From Pisolithus tinctorius (Eukaryota; Basidiomycota; Agaricomycetes; Boletales; Pisolithaceae), in NCBI GenBank assembly GCA_024663395.1, contig JANFAH010000006.1:1612001-1676000 (forward strand): a stretch of 64,000 bases of DNA, read 5' to 3'. The position numbers were made by a program, and so were the translations under genes. Shown here one piece after another: positions 33,121-45,968 of the stretch (positions within the stretch are counted from its first letter, which is position 1; each line of letters starts with the position of its first letter). Under the pieces are notes generated by a model that worked only from the letters and a program-made list of their open reading frames with translations, ran no database searches and was not told the DNA's origin.

Positions 33121-34931
33121 TGTGAGTCAAAGTGAGGTTCAGTGGTGGAAACCAACCAAAACCAACACAAAAGACAATGAAAGCGAGTGGTGGTGTGCCT
33201 ATGCGGTACCTAGATGGTGGAACCTGTTCTTTGGGAGGGTTTTTGTGAACTACAACACTCAAAGATGAGTGCTGAGGGTTGGGGGTGCTCCTGATGAAGA
33301 AGGAGCAGGAATGCGAGAGGAAGCGATGGGGTAGACTGCTGTCAGCCTACAGAAGGGTGGATGATGACTTAATTCGACGTCCTGAGCTTCACTGAGCTCA
33401 GGGAGGACTTGGGGCGAAGTAGATCAATGATAGATGAGAATAAGCGAAGTAGACGATAGTTAGACCCTTAATAAAGTCTCAACTATCGAAGCTGCTGAAT
33501 GATTTTCTGAATGATAACAAAATGCGAGCAAGAGGGGCTCTCTGATGTCTTTTTTTTTTTTTTGCTACCTAAGTACAGTGATTTATATACAGTACAGGGG
33601 CGTTGCCTATGGAAAACAAGGTGCAAACACTTGGTAAGTGATTGGTAACTGATGAGTAAGGAATGTAAGCGGTGGGTAATCGTCTTAGAAAGCATTGGTG
33701 AGCATTGGTAAGGATAAGTAAGCCAAAAAGCGAAGAATCAGTAAGCAAGGGCAAAAGATTGGTAAGTATTGGCAATAGGTGAGTCAAAGACAGTCAGAAT
33801 GTCAAAGTATGAGTCAAGTAATGTCAGAAACTGGGAAAGCGCACTGGAATCGCATTAGGGGGAGGCTGTGCATGTCACATCTCGAAGAGATCGTTTTTGG
33901 GCCAAAGTGGGATGACAGAGAGGCAGCACTGATCTGATGCCGATGTAGTACATCCAAAAGCGGACAGGGTGAGTCAGATGTCAACAGGGGTCAAGCTTTG
34001 GGGGTCTGTGGGGTGACAGGAGCATAAGGGATCGCAACTTTCCCCCCCTACTGTCCTCTCAGTGAAGCAAATAAAAACTTCATGAATGAGGCTCTGTTGG
34101 AAGAGAGGATGAAGGGGGAGCGTCTTCTGCTGTATCTTGCAATAAGGAGGCAAGATGTGCATCATACTCGTCATGGATGCGATCAGGGAGAGTGGAGAAC
34201 AGTAGATTATACTGTAGCTGTCGCAATTTTGGAAGAACGATGGACGAGACTGGTATGAAGACGTTGCAGGGAGCAGGGAGGAAGGATCCATATGCTTCTT
34301 GGACTGGAGAGACTGAAATGACCACATAAGACCTTTCTAAGCGAATGACAGACCTGAGGCGACCAAAGAATGTCCTCCTAGAGGTCATACTGACAAAAAG
34401 AACACGCTGTCCAAGCTGGATGGGCTGAGAGGGGGCAGACGAGGGTGGGATGTACCAGGATGCTTCAGGACGGAAGCTAGTAGGAACTCCTGGTAGATAT
34501 ATGTAGCCATGGTCCCTAGCAAAGGGGACAAGCGAAATGATTGATGTGGAGGCGGCCATATCAGAAGAATTAGTGAAATGAGCGTCTTTTGGAGGGAGTG
34601 CTGTAGAAACGTGTGGAGTGCGCAAATCCTTTCCAATTTTGGAAGGTGGGATCGCGTGGCTGAGCACTACAAGCGAGTGTGGGAATGGTTTCGGTGTCTG
34701 CAGAATTGGCGGAGATATGTCGAAAACCGGAATGCCGTACACGGGCGCTTAAGAACTTTATTGGCGCTTAACTCGCTTCCTCCTTTTTCTTTGGCATTGA
34801 CAACTCGTTCTTGTGCGAGGGATGACTGCCGACATTTCTGGCCGTCCTTCTTCACATGAGGGCTATGGTCTTCATCTCCATTCATCAGCTACATCCATGT
34901 CCACCTCACCAAACACCTTTGGTGTGTGACA
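33121..34931 (-). repeat. 5' LTR of Gypsy element
   Basis: 1,811 bp, nearly identical to 23574-25384. Promoter side of the element on the minus strand. Carries the second copy of the 220-codon open frame (34080-34742). Confidence 0.93.
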
Positions 34932-37900
34932 CTGCGTGTCCACGTCGAGTGCGAGGTCCAAGTCCGAATCCAGAATAAGCGCCTCCCTTAACAATTCAAC
35001 ATCAACTTCACTAGAACGTGCCAGATGAAGGCTTGCTGATGCCTTTGCACGTAACGACTTGGAGTTATAATCGTCACGCACTGTATCTTTCGCATCCTTA
35101 CATTCCAATTCAATTACGAAGTTGGATATCAGGCGAGAAGAGGTCTCGGAAAATTGGTAAGCGTCGAAAGCTTCTGTCCAGCTGGTGTAATTCTGCAGCA
35201 GGTCAGAAGGTTTACGCCACGGCCGGAAGAGAAGCAACATGGCACGGCAGAACTCTTCCATGTGGAAATCCGATCTCCGTGGCAATGGTATGGAATCGCC
35301 TATCAGAACAGGCACAATGAATGTATTGCGGATGCAGAGCTCATGTGTATCGTACTGCGGATGGGTATGGTCAGCGAAGGAAGCGCGAAATCTACGTGAG
35401 TATGCCGGACGTTCAGCAGTAGGCAACGAAGGTTCATCTCCGTCACCAGAGGCTACGTTGTGAGTTCTTTCCCCCTTGCTCGACGTACGCTTTACCTTCT
35501 CAGTTTGCTCCAGAAATTGCCATAGGGACATACTATCGAAAGGAGCAATAGTAGGTCGCATTAGGTAGTCCAGTGTCTCGGACACGACTGATAGCGAACC
35601 ATTGAATGCATGCACTGTACATGTAGAGCCACAGACGTAACCTGGACAATCGGCCGTGGACGTTCCACTGCACGCACAATCACCATCAACGTGAATTTCG
35701 TGTGCAATACTTATGTCTACAAACTCGTGAAAGCGAACGGTGCGGAAACCATGACCAGTATAATAATCTCCACTACCGACCAAATAGCTCATGACCTGTT
35801 GATGAGAGACTTCCCGTCTCCCCATCATGGCATTGACTGCCTTGGTCAATAGATTCCTCTCGCGCACGGACGATGACGACTCGATGTCATTCATGAAAAG
35901 TTTGCGGTGGTTTTCAATAGCGGCTCGGATAGCTTGAAGACCGACGTGGACCTGAAGATCGTTTTTGGTAATGTAATCGCTGACATAGTAAGTCAACGCC
36001 TTCGCAACCGCACCTGAACCAATGAACTTGACGTCCATGTTACATTGTAGGAGAAACAATATAATATCATTATAATTGTTTACACGCGGATGAAGCCGTC
36101 GAAGGAGAATGGACTGCATTTCGGGATCGACATAAGACTGTGCGCGAACTGACCCATCGATTCGCATTTGACAATTCTCATCACCGGGTTCCTCTCCCAG
36201 ACGAAGATGTTTAAAGCATGTAGGCGTGTGTTCATGCCAATTGCATTCAATAGCAAGGCGCCGGACAAAGTCGTGAAATGCATCGTCAAAAGCACTCTCC
36301 TCCATCTGCACGATTTGAGGCGGCTGTTGTAGACGAGGATCCGGCTCATCGTCCCGCCGAACAGGTTTTGCAGGACTTGTTTCTGTAGTGTCCATGCTGT
36401 CAGGTGTGCTCCCAGGAAGTTCACACTTAATAATGTCCTCTAACCAGCGGAAAAGCAAAGATTCGAATTGATCGTTCTTCGTCATTAACTGTCGCAAGCG
36501 TTCAGGATTTGGATGACCATCCACCCACAGTAACAAATGACAATGAAGCATTCCTCGTCCTTGAGCCTCCACCGTTCCGTAGTATCCTGTGCACTTTCCA
36601 AATAAGCCGACGCCCTTGTTAAACTTCACGACGATGTCTATAAAGCCTCGGATAATGACATCAAAAGCCTTCGCGGCAGCCCCAGCATGCGACGTGACAA
36701 AAACGGCACGCTCGTATGCACTCAGCTGGCGCCACCAGGAGACATCCATACCCCCGTAATGGGCGACAAGAACATTAGTAACGTCATGTGGATTCAAAGT
36801 CAGGAAAAATGCAGGTGTTCCAAGACACCGCGTTAAAGAACGAATTTCGTTGCGCCGGCACAACTTGTACCCATTGCTGCCTGGCAGCGAACGAGAGATC
36901 ACATTCAATTCCCGAAATAATCGTAAAGCGCCCCTTTCGCCGACAGAGTCTACCTTCGCTTTCAGGTTGTTTTGTAACTTTTCCGCCAACGATGCTATAC
37001 TCGCCTCCGCCTCTCGGACATCGTTTACAAGACTGTGCCGACGAGCAGATGGGATACAGAACGCAGTATTCTCACTTGCCGCTCGCTTTTGCAAAATATT
37101 CCAACAAATAAATGGAAATGTCGCATCTTGAGCGAAGGGTGAGTCCACTTGACGCAACAAATTTTTAAGTTGTCGTTGGAAGGAAATATGTTGATCGGGT
37201 CGACGAGCAGGATGGTTAAACCCACCGATACCCCAGGGGTCGAGATGTGGAAACACCGCGCTCAAGAACCCAGGTGAATTCTCATTCATCAACTCCGAAC
37301 CAGTATGACTAACTAAAAAACTTTTGTGATTTAATGCATGGGCCAGGGCGGCCGCCTTCATAGCACAGCGGGACCACTCAGAGCGATCACCATCGGTATA
37401 TGCGACCGTTTCTGTAACCAGATCCGCCGCCATCGCAGACCAATCAACATGACCATGGGAATCACTCGTCTCATCCTCATCCCGAAGATGGGTGATCTCT
37501 ATCCCCTGCAAAACACCTGAATCATCGCTGCCTTTTACCAAAGACGCCAGATTTTCGGGACTGAAAGATATACCGTTCTTCGTATACCATTCGTTATTAG
37601 ACGTTAACCACTCAATAATACATTTCACTCTTGATTTACTGACGAGAACTGGAGGAAATCTCTGTAACGCATCCGCACTTGGACGAAAAGAACCGCCAGC
37701 GAACACCATGCACACAGCCCCACGCAAATCTCTCGGTGTCGGTGGAAGGACATTTGACAATGCGGAGGGATCCTGGGGTAAGAGAGCCACATTACCTCTA
37801 TTGAAGCACTGACTTGCTTCCTCAGGAATGCGACCTCCTCGAATGCTCTTCGTTTGATAATGATGTGTGATAACAGTGGCCCGACATGCTGCAACGAGCA

Positions 37901-38999
37901 TGATCTCCAAAGCACTTGCTGCACGGATACTTTCCTGAACCTCCTGCGGCAACTCACCGTGACCGTAATACTGAAAATTAGCAATAGAGTCCTTTGGTTG
38001 TCGCGGGGTCTTGCCCGCCAATGCCTTTTGACAGGAAATGCACATCCGAACTTCAGCGATATCATCCAAGCGGCGCATACCGTGTGGGCAGAGAATTGCT
38101 CCATGATATTTCTCAATGTCATATGCCTGAGGCCGACATGCAACTGGTAACCAATCGTTCCTCAGTACCAAAAGCATTTCAATGGATGGAATAATATCCG
38201 CAAGATCACGACACTGAAACATTTGCGCACAGACAGCGCAGACTCCCTCAGCAAGACCCTCTGGTGACATGAGGTTCTGCCAATCGCGGACGATATCCAA
38301 CTTTTCGCTCAACGATCTGATAGGGGGATAGGGATATGGTCCCTCATCAATATCCCCCCCCTCTACAAACTGAAGACATCAAGCCACCTTTGCACTTCCA
38401 TCAGTAAACCACTTTGTGTGCTGGCAGTCCTAGGGAATCTGTCCAGTGCTGGACAGCTCTGGACAGCTCTGGCCAGCAAAAGTGATTTACTGATGTCTGT
38501 CGACAGCTCTAATATCAGCAATGTTTCTCTCAAGTGATGTTACCGGTTGCAAAACGGGAAGGAGGGATTTCCCTCTCCGAGCCGTTTTAAGCTGTCGAAA
38601 CACGAACAGCGACGGACAAGCCGCCGTACACTCGTGAACGCGGAGGGCATCGACGCACCCCTGACGACGCAGACGACAAAGCAGATCCACTCTGTGAAAT
38701 GCCGCAATCGATTTAATATCTTTCAACGTCAGGAAGGGGAACTGTTCCACAAACTCGCGCACTGAGTTTGTACGACATACCAACAATGATCCTCTAGGGT
38801 ACACAGTTTCCGCAGTAAATTCCTCGTGTATAGTAACACGGTCCAGCATATATTCTCGTCGAATAAACTCGTAAGTGATGGCAACAACACTGCTGGCCCC
38901 AGCGGCGTCAACACACAAGCGGCACACACCACTGTCCATGGTCGTCTGCACGACGTTATCTGACATGACGTGTACAACAAAATGCAGGAACCCCAACAT
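34932..38999 (-). pseudogene. Helitron RepHel, N-terminal zinc-finger and Rep part
   Basis: Exon 1, 38544-38999 (start uncertain), and exon 2, 34932-38369, are joined in frame across a 174-nt intron that contains a MITE. Exon 1 has Cys/His pairs (CRLCVD, VHECTAACPSLFVF). Exon 2 carries the Helitron-like N domain and the Rep nuclease: the HUH motif in GRGMLHCHLLLWVDG (about residue 585 of the exon) and catalytic tyrosines in ALTYYVSDYITK (about residue 774). The coding sequence is cut at 34932 by the Gypsy LTR, which adds 19 foreign codons before a stop. The catalytic residues themselves look intact, so the protein is lost through truncation, not point decay. Confidence 0.88.
38399..38495. mobile_element. 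97-bp palindromic MITE in a Helitron intron
   Basis: Ends pair as inverted repeats: catcagtaaaccacttt at the left and its near-complement aagtgatttactgatg at the right, extending to ctggc/gccag. The inside also folds (gtccagtgctggac). It has no coding capacity. It sits within the 174-nt intron of the Rep gene; without it the intron would be about 77 nt, normal for this genome. If the tips are CAGTAAA, the flanking dinucleotide is AT on both sides. Confidence 0.65.
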
Positions 39000-39059
39000 A
39001 ACCCGTCCCTCCCCCGAAAGGAAATCGCACGTGATCAGACTTAACGGTCTGGTATGATC

Positions 39060-39397
39060 GTTGAGGACAAAGAGTTTGCAGACCTGGCCTGACGGCGTCC
39101 AGGAACAACAAACGGGACAACATATAGAAGCACTACTTCACAGAGAACCCTGGTGGACAACCGCCACTAAAGCTCCACTGGCTCCTGTGAGCATGAGAAA
39201 ACTATAAATTACTTGCAACCTTATCGTAGCCTCACGAAGAAAGAGGTACATAGGTGATGTATCCACTGATACTCGGGGTACTATGATGGAGAATGCAGGA
39301 TAAAACCATACCTGTCCTTCCCTTCGCAACGCTGTAGTCTTATCGTGGATCGGAACGGCAGTGACATCGATATCAGCCCTTCGCGCACGTCAAAATG
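39060..39397. other. 3' flank of DUF6534 gene 1, homologous to the array units
   Basis: 39130-39330 resembles 54540-54780 and 57840-58060 (shared gacaaccgccac-aagctcc). It is the part of the tandem unit that follows the gene stop. The right edge of the Helitron must lie near 39.0-39.1 kb, because homology to the array fades there. Confidence 0.5.
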
Positions 39398-39690
39398 TCA
39401 TTCTCGGTCCGTTGCACCCTTTCCATTCCCCGAAAGCTTCGGCAGTTTCGCGACGTGGACAGCATTCATGTGTATATTTGACTTGCCCCAATTCTGGGAT
39501 CGAAGGTGTTCCCGGGTATTCAGTGATGCTAGAAGTGAATTGGCGTATACTATTCAATAGTAAGCTGGGGAGTTCTCAGGGCACAGAAGACTGACGTTTC
39601 GGAATGGTGGTGTTCATTCCCACTGCCCATGCAAGTAAGTCATCGGCATCCTAAACAAAGACTGAGAGCACTATCGTCGGCTGGAATAGG

Positions 39691-39697
39691 TCATACG
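39691..39697. repeat. Target-site duplication, left copy (tcatacg)
   Basis: Matches 52024-52030. The site lies in an intron of DUF6534 gene 1 (donor gtacgtatga on the minus strand). Confidence 0.75.
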
Positions 39698-39715
39698 CAC
39701 ATAGTGTAGTCACAC

Positions 39716-41370
39716 TTAGTCACAACACATGGGCAGCCTGTGCGCCAAAACACCAACACTTATATAGACCCTGAGACGGGCCCGCCTAAATAGATTAGCC
39801 AGTACACATGGACAGGCCCGAGGGACTAAAGTGTGAGCAACATATGTACGGGCCTGTAAGTGCATTACCACAACATATGGGAGGGCCCGTGGTGGGTAAG
39901 GATGTTGAAACATTTAGACGGGCCCGTGACCAATTAAGAATACTGAGCTGCTATAAGATGTGGGCGGGCCTGTCCTGGTAGGTTACACCCCTGTCACAAC
40001 ATCAAGGCGGGCCTGCCTATCATAACATGGAGAGGGTCACAACATAAGGACGGGCCTGGGAGGAATATCATTTATGGTGTTGCAACATATAAACGGGCCC
40101 ATTCATCATAAGCCATACCCCTGTCACAACATATGGACGGGCCTGTCAATAGCAAGATGTACCGCTGTTGAAACATAAAGACGGGCCCGTCATTAATATC
40201 ATTTAATGGAGTCACAACATAAGGGCGGGCCCTTCAGTAGTATTATTTATATTGTTGCAACATATGGACGGGCCTGTCCACAGTAAGATGTACCTCTGAT
40301 GAAACATAAAGACGGGCCCTTCAGTAGTATTATTTATATTGTCACAACATATGGGCGGGCCTGGCCCCAGTAAGATGTACCCTGTCAAAACATAAAGACG
40401 GGCCTGTCATTAATATCATTTAATAGAGTCACAACATATGGGTGGGCCTGGCCCCAGTAAGATGTACCCTGTCAAAACATAAAGACGGGCCCGTCATTAA
40501 TATCATTTAATAGAGTCACAACATAAGGGCGGGCCCTTCAGTAGTATTATTTATATTGTTGCAACATATGGACGGGCCTGTCCACAGTAAGATGTACCTC
40601 TGATGAAACATAAAGACGGGCCCTTCAGTAGTATTATTTATATTGTCACAACATATGGGCGGGCCTGGCCCCAGTAAGATGTACCCTGTCAAAACATAAA
40701 GACGGGCCTGTCATTAATATCATTTAATAGAGTCACAACATATGGGTGGGCCTGGCCCCAGTAAGATGTACCCTGTCAAAACATAAAGATGGGCCCGTCA
40801 TTAATATCATTTAATAGAGTCACAACATAAGGGCGGGCCCTTCAGTAGTATTATTTATATTGTTGCAACATATGGACGGGCCTGTCCACAGTAAGATGTA
40901 CCTCTGATGAAACATAAAGACGGGCCCTTCAGTAGTATTATTTATATTGTCACAACATATGGGCGGGCCTGGCCCCAGTAAGATGTACCCTGTCAAAACA
41001 TAAAGACGGGCCCGTCACTAGTATCATTGAATAGAGTCACAACATATGGACGGGCCTGTCCACAGTAAGATGTACCTCTGACGAAACATGAAGACGGGCC
41101 CATCAGTAATCTCATGTATAGCATCACGACATATGGACAGGCCCTTCAGTAGTATAATTTATATTGTCACAACATATGGACAGGCCCGTCCACAGTAAGA
41201 TGTACCTCGGATGAAACATAAAGACGGGCCCATCAGTAATCTCATGTATAGCATCACAACATATGGACGGGCCCTTCAGTAGTATTATTTATATTATCAC
41301 AGCATATGGGCAGGCCCAGCCCCAGTAAGATTTACCCTGTTGAAACATAAAGACGTGCCCGTCACTAATG
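39716..41370. repeat. Outer tandem array of the left foldback arm (about 43-bp units)
   Basis: Units of about 43-44 bp each contain acata-agacgggcccgtc or acatatgg-cgggcctg. Two subtypes alternate and build a higher-order unit of about 303-305 bp, seen by the repeated string aagggcgggcccttcagtag near 40218, 40520 and 40825. Most units carry the palindrome gggccc. GC-rich cores alternate with AT-rich spacers. Confidence 0.85.
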
Positions 41371-44300
41371 GATGTGGTATCCCTGGCACCCACTGAACAG
41401 CGGCTTTCAATGGACACCATGCTGGCATGAATTGGAGATGATTTGAGTGACCCAGATCTCACAAGCTGCAGTCTGGATGTATTTGGCATTAATTGGACTA
41501 TTGCCAGCCATCCGCCCATCCACATTGAGCGGATGTGGCATCCCCAGCACCCCCTCAATATTGGCTTGCCATGGACACCATTCTGGCATGAATCGGAGCT
41601 GATTTGAGTGACCCAGACCTCACAAGCTGCACCCTGGATGTATGTCCCATTAATTAGACTATTGCCAGCCTTCCGCCCATCTGTATTGAGCGGATGAGGT
41701 ATCCGCAGCACCCGCTCAACAGCGGCTTTCCATGGACACCAGTCTGGCATGAATCGGAGCTGATTTGAGTGACCCAGACCTCACAAGCTGCACCCTGGAT
41801 GTATGTCCCATTAATTAGACTATTGCCAGCCTTCCGCCCATCTGTATTGGGCGGATGAGGTATCCTCAGCACCCGCTCAACAGCAGCTTTCCATGGACAC
41901 CATTCCGGCATGAATCACAGCTGATTTGAGTGACCCAGACCTCACAAGCTGCACCTGGGGTGTATGTCCCATTAATCACACTATTGCCAGCCTTCCGCCC
42001 ATCTGTATTGAGCGGATGAGGTATCCTCAGCACCTGCTCAACAGTGGCTTTCCATGGAAACCAGTCTGGCATGAATCGGAGCTGATTTGAGTGACCCAGA
42101 CCTCACAAGCTGCACCCTGGATGTATGTCCCATTAATTAGACTATTGCCAGCCTTCCGCCCATCTGTATTGGGCGGATGAGGTATCCTCAGCACCCGCTC
42201 AACAGCGGCTTTCCATGGACACCATTCCGGCATGAATCACAGCTGATTTGAGTGACCCAGACCTCACAAGCTGCACCTGGGGTGTATGTCCCATTAATCA
42301 CACTATTGCCAGCCTTCCGCCCATCTGTATTGAGCGGATGAGGTATCCTCAGCACCTGCTCAACAGCGGCTTTCCATGGAAACCAGTCTGGCATGAATCG
42401 GAGCTGATTTGAGTGACCCAGACCTCACAAGCTGCACCCTGGATGTATGTCCCATTAATTAGACTATTGCCAGCCTTCCGCCCATCTGTATTGAGCGGAT
42501 GAGGTATCATCAGCACCCACTCAACAGCAGCTTTCCATGGAAACCATTTTGGCATGATTCGGAGCTGATTTGAGTGACCCAGACCTCACAAGCTGCACCC
42601 TGGATGTATGTCCCATTAATTAGACTATTGCCAGCCTTCCGCCCATCTGTATTGAGCGGATGAGGTATCCGCAGCACCCGCTCAACAGCGGCTTTCCATG
42701 GACACCATTCTGGCATGAATCGGAGCTGATTTGAGTGACCCAGACCTCACAAGCTGCACCCTGGATGTATGTCCCATTAATTAGACTATTGCCAGCCTTC
42801 CGCCCATCTGTATTGAGCGGATGAGGTATCCTCAGCACCCGCTCAACAGCAGCTTTGCATGGACACCAGTCTGGCATGAATTGGAGCTGATTTGAGTGAC
42901 CCAGATCTCACAAGCTGCACCCTTGGTGTATTTGGCATTAATCACACTATTGCCAGCCATCCGCTCATCTGTATTGAGCGGATGTGGTATCCCCAGCACC
43001 CGCTGAACAGCAGCTTTCCATGGACACCATTCTGGCATGAATCGGAGCTGATTTGAGTGACCCAGACCTCACAAGCTGCACCCTGGATGTATGTCCCATT
43101 AATTAGACTATTGCCAGCCTTCCGCCCATCTGTATTGGGCAGATGAGGTATCCTCAGCACCCGCTCAACAGCAGCTTTCCATGGACACCATTCTGGCATG
43201 AATCAGAGCTGATTTGGGCATCTCAGACCTGTCCCAGACCTGACAAGCTGCACCCAGGATGTATGTCCCATTAATTAGACTATTTCCAGCCTTCCGCCCA
43301 TCTGTATTGAGCGGATGAGGTATCCTTGGCACCTGCTCAACAGTGGCTTTGCATGGACACCAGTCTGGCATGAATTGGAGCTGATTTGAGTGACCCAGAT
43401 CTCACAAGCTGCACCCTTGGTGTATTTGGCATTAATCACACTATTGCCAGCCTTCCGCTCATCTGTATTGAGCGGATGTGGTATCCCCAGCACCCGCTGA
43501 ACAGCAGCTCTCCATGGACACCATTCTGGCATGAATCGGAGCTGATTTGAGTGACCCAGACCTCACAAGCTGCACCCTGGATGTATGTCCCATTAATTAG
43601 ACTATTGCCAGCCTTCCGCCCATCTGTATTGAGCGGATGAGGTATCCTCAGCACCCGCTCAATGGCAGCTTTGCATGGACACCAGTCTGGCATGAATTGG
43701 AGCTGATTTGAGTGACCCAGATCTCACAAGCTGCACCCTTGGTGTATTTGGCATTAATCACACTATTGCCAGCCATCCGCTCATCTGTATTGAGCGGATG
43801 TGGTATCCCCAGCACCCGCTGAACAGCAGCTTTCCATGGACACCATTCTGGCATGAATTGGAGCTGATTTGAGTGACCCAGACCTCACAAGCTGCACCCT
43901 GGATGTATGTCCCATTAATTAGACTATTGCCAGCCTTCCACCCATCTGTATTGAGCGGATGAGGTATCCGCAGCACCCGCTCAACAGCGGCTTTCCATGG
44001 ACACCAGTCTGGCATGAATCAGAGCTGATTTGAGTGACCCAGACCTCACAAGCTGCACCCTGGATGTATGTCCCATTAATTAGACTATTTCCAGCCTTCC
44101 GCCCATCTGTATTGAGCGGATGAGGTATCCTCAGCACCCGCTCAACAGCAGCTTTCCATGGACACCATTCCGGCATGAATCACAGCTGATTTGAGTGACC
44201 CAGACCTCACAAGCTGCACCTGGGGTGTATGTCCCATTAATCACACTATTGCCAGCCTTCCGCCCATCTGTATTGAGCGGATGAGGTATCCTCAGCACCT

Positions 44301-44830
44301 GCTCAACAGCGGCTTTCCATGGAAACCATTCTGGCATGAATCGGAGCTGATTTGAGTGACCCAGACCTCACAAGCTGCACCCTGGATGTATGTCCCATTA
44401 ATTAGACTATTGCCAGCCTTCCGCCCATCTGTATTGAGCGGATGAGGTATCATCAGCACCCACTCAACAGCAGCTTTCCATGGAAACCATTTTGGCATGA
44501 TTCGGAGCTGATTTGAGTGACCCAGACCTCACAAGCTGCACCCTGGATGTATGTTCCACTAATTAGACTATTGCCAGCCTTCTGCCAATCTGTATTGAGC
44601 GGATGAGGTATCCTCAACACCCACTCAACAGCGGCTTTCCATGGAAACCATTCTGGCATGAATCAGAGCTGATTTGAGCGACCCAGATCTCACAAGCTCC
44701 ACCCTTGGTGTATTTGGCATTAATCACACTATTGCCAGCCTTCCACCCATCTGTATTGAGCGGATGTGGTATCCCCAGCACCCGCTGAACAGCAGCTTTC
44801 CATGGACACCATTCCCACATGAATTGCAGC
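41371..44830. repeat. 161-bp tandem array of the left foldback arm
   Basis: About 21 copies of a 161-bp unit (marker strings cctcacaagctgcaccctgg and ccgcccatctgtattgagcgg). Copies differ at several percent of sites and fall into recognisable subtypes. The period is not a multiple of three, so the 68-85 codon open frames in each unit are a by-product. Confidence 0.9.
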
Positions 44831-45754
44831 TGATTTCCATGACCCAGATCATATCTGCCCACCCCCCCTCATGCCCTTTGGAGTTTCTCCCCACAAATCC
44901 CCACAGTTTATTTTCATCACTCCTCTGAATTTTATGGAATTACATAAGCCACAAAAAGCGCAGCCACTACTCCCAGAAACATGTCCTCATTTGGCATGTG
45001 CCTGATATCCAACATTCCCACACACTGCCCTCATTGTCCCCAGCCTCCCCTTTCTTTCTGGGCTCTGTCCCTTCACTGTAGGCATTGTATAAGATAGTTA
45101 CATGTACTATAAGTCCATTAGACCATAAATGAATGCTTTTCTGCCCATCCTAATGGGCCTAAATAATTCCAATGTCTGATTGGGGCAAAACCAGAAAAAG
45201 CAATTGCTTTTTTGATATATTGGTCATATCTATCTATTTATTGTGTCCCCTTGAAGGGGCCATGTGTCCCTACAACATATCACAAGTTGATAGGCTGGGA
45301 TGGCGTGCTTCAAGTGTAGTAAAACTGGCAATTATCTTAGGGGCTCAAACAAAAAAGTGTTCGCATTTTTGATATATTTGACATGGGCACTTGAAAAAGG
45401 AACTAGCTTTGAGGATGGTTCTGTACCTACAACATATCAACAGCTCATTATGTGGGGCAGACACCTTGAGGTGTTGTGCCATGATCTCTTCCTGCTGGTA
45501 TTTAGTGGTTTCATCATGTGCTAGGCTGTTTACTGCTATTCTGACTATCTAGGCAGCACTGTAATACTGATTGGCAGTCACCACAACATTCCCAAGCTCA
45601 TCCCTTCAGGGGAGAGCACTGGGGAACTGAAACAATCCTCAAGAGAGCGTGGGAAAAGGTGCAAAAAATTGCGGAGACTTTCAAAACATATCAAAAACAT
45701 GAAATTGCTCACCCCACACAAGGTATGACACCCAATGGATTGTAGTGCTGAGAT
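44831..45754. repeat. Inner non-repetitive part of the left foldback arm
   Basis: An exact or nearly exact inverted copy of 45969-46892. It carries open frames of 60-80 codons on both strands but no family resemblance. Ends at gtagtgctgag next to the spacer. Confidence 0.85.
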
Positions 45755-45968
45755 TTTGTTCATATGATAGGACCTCCTGGGACTATATTAGACCCACTTG
45801 AGTGTAACACAACTCAGAACTTCAGACTTGGTGTTAGTCTCCTACACCTTGAGTAGTCAAATGTATCCATTGAATGACAGGTCCTAGTTTATCAATTTTT
45901 GCATCTTCGGGTTTGAATGACTGATGAATATAATATGTTACATGTATAAATATCCCATTACCAAGGGA
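45755..45968. other. Spacer (loop) of the foldback element
   Basis: 214 bp, AT-rich, without an open frame of note and without inverted partner. It is the only unique sequence in the element. Confidence 0.8.

Larger units (their letters stand above)
23574..34931 (-). mobile_element. Ty3/Gypsy LTR retrotransposon inserted in the Helitron gene
   Basis: 11,358 bp with LTRs of 1,811 bp each (23574-25384 and 33121-34931), starting TGTCACACACC on the element strand. The target duplication is ctgc (23570-23573 and 34932-34935). Order on the minus strand: LTR, PBS, gag, protease ORF, then RT-RNase H-integrase, which is the Gypsy order. I find only two differences between the LTRs (near 23657 a/g and 25307 g/a), so the insertion is young. 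All frames are open. Confidence 0.93.
17539..38999 (-). mobile_element. Helitron (autonomous type), interrupted by two LTR retrotransposons and a MITE
   Basis: The Rep part (34932-38999), a 110-bp middle piece (23460-23573) and the helicase part (17539-19424) belong to one RepHel gene on the minus strand. Taking out the two retroelements and one copy of each target duplication leaves a continuous frame without a stop, about 1,960 codons after splicing the MITE-bearing intron. Helitrons move by rolling-circle replication using the HUH Rep and a Pif1-like helicase. The coordinates given are those of the gene; the TC 5' end, the CTRR 3' end and the hairpin were not located, so the true element is longer. 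Confidence 0.85.

Noticed and set aside
39030..39060. Possible Helitron 5' end (minus strand A|TCATACC near 39055)
   Set aside because: The dinucleotide fits the A-T target rule but the motif is too short to decide, and no matching 3' CTRR terminus was found.
39716..41370. Regularly spaced short repeats that could suggest a CRISPR array
   Set aside because: Spacers are themselves repeated, the period forms higher-order units, and the organism is a fungus.
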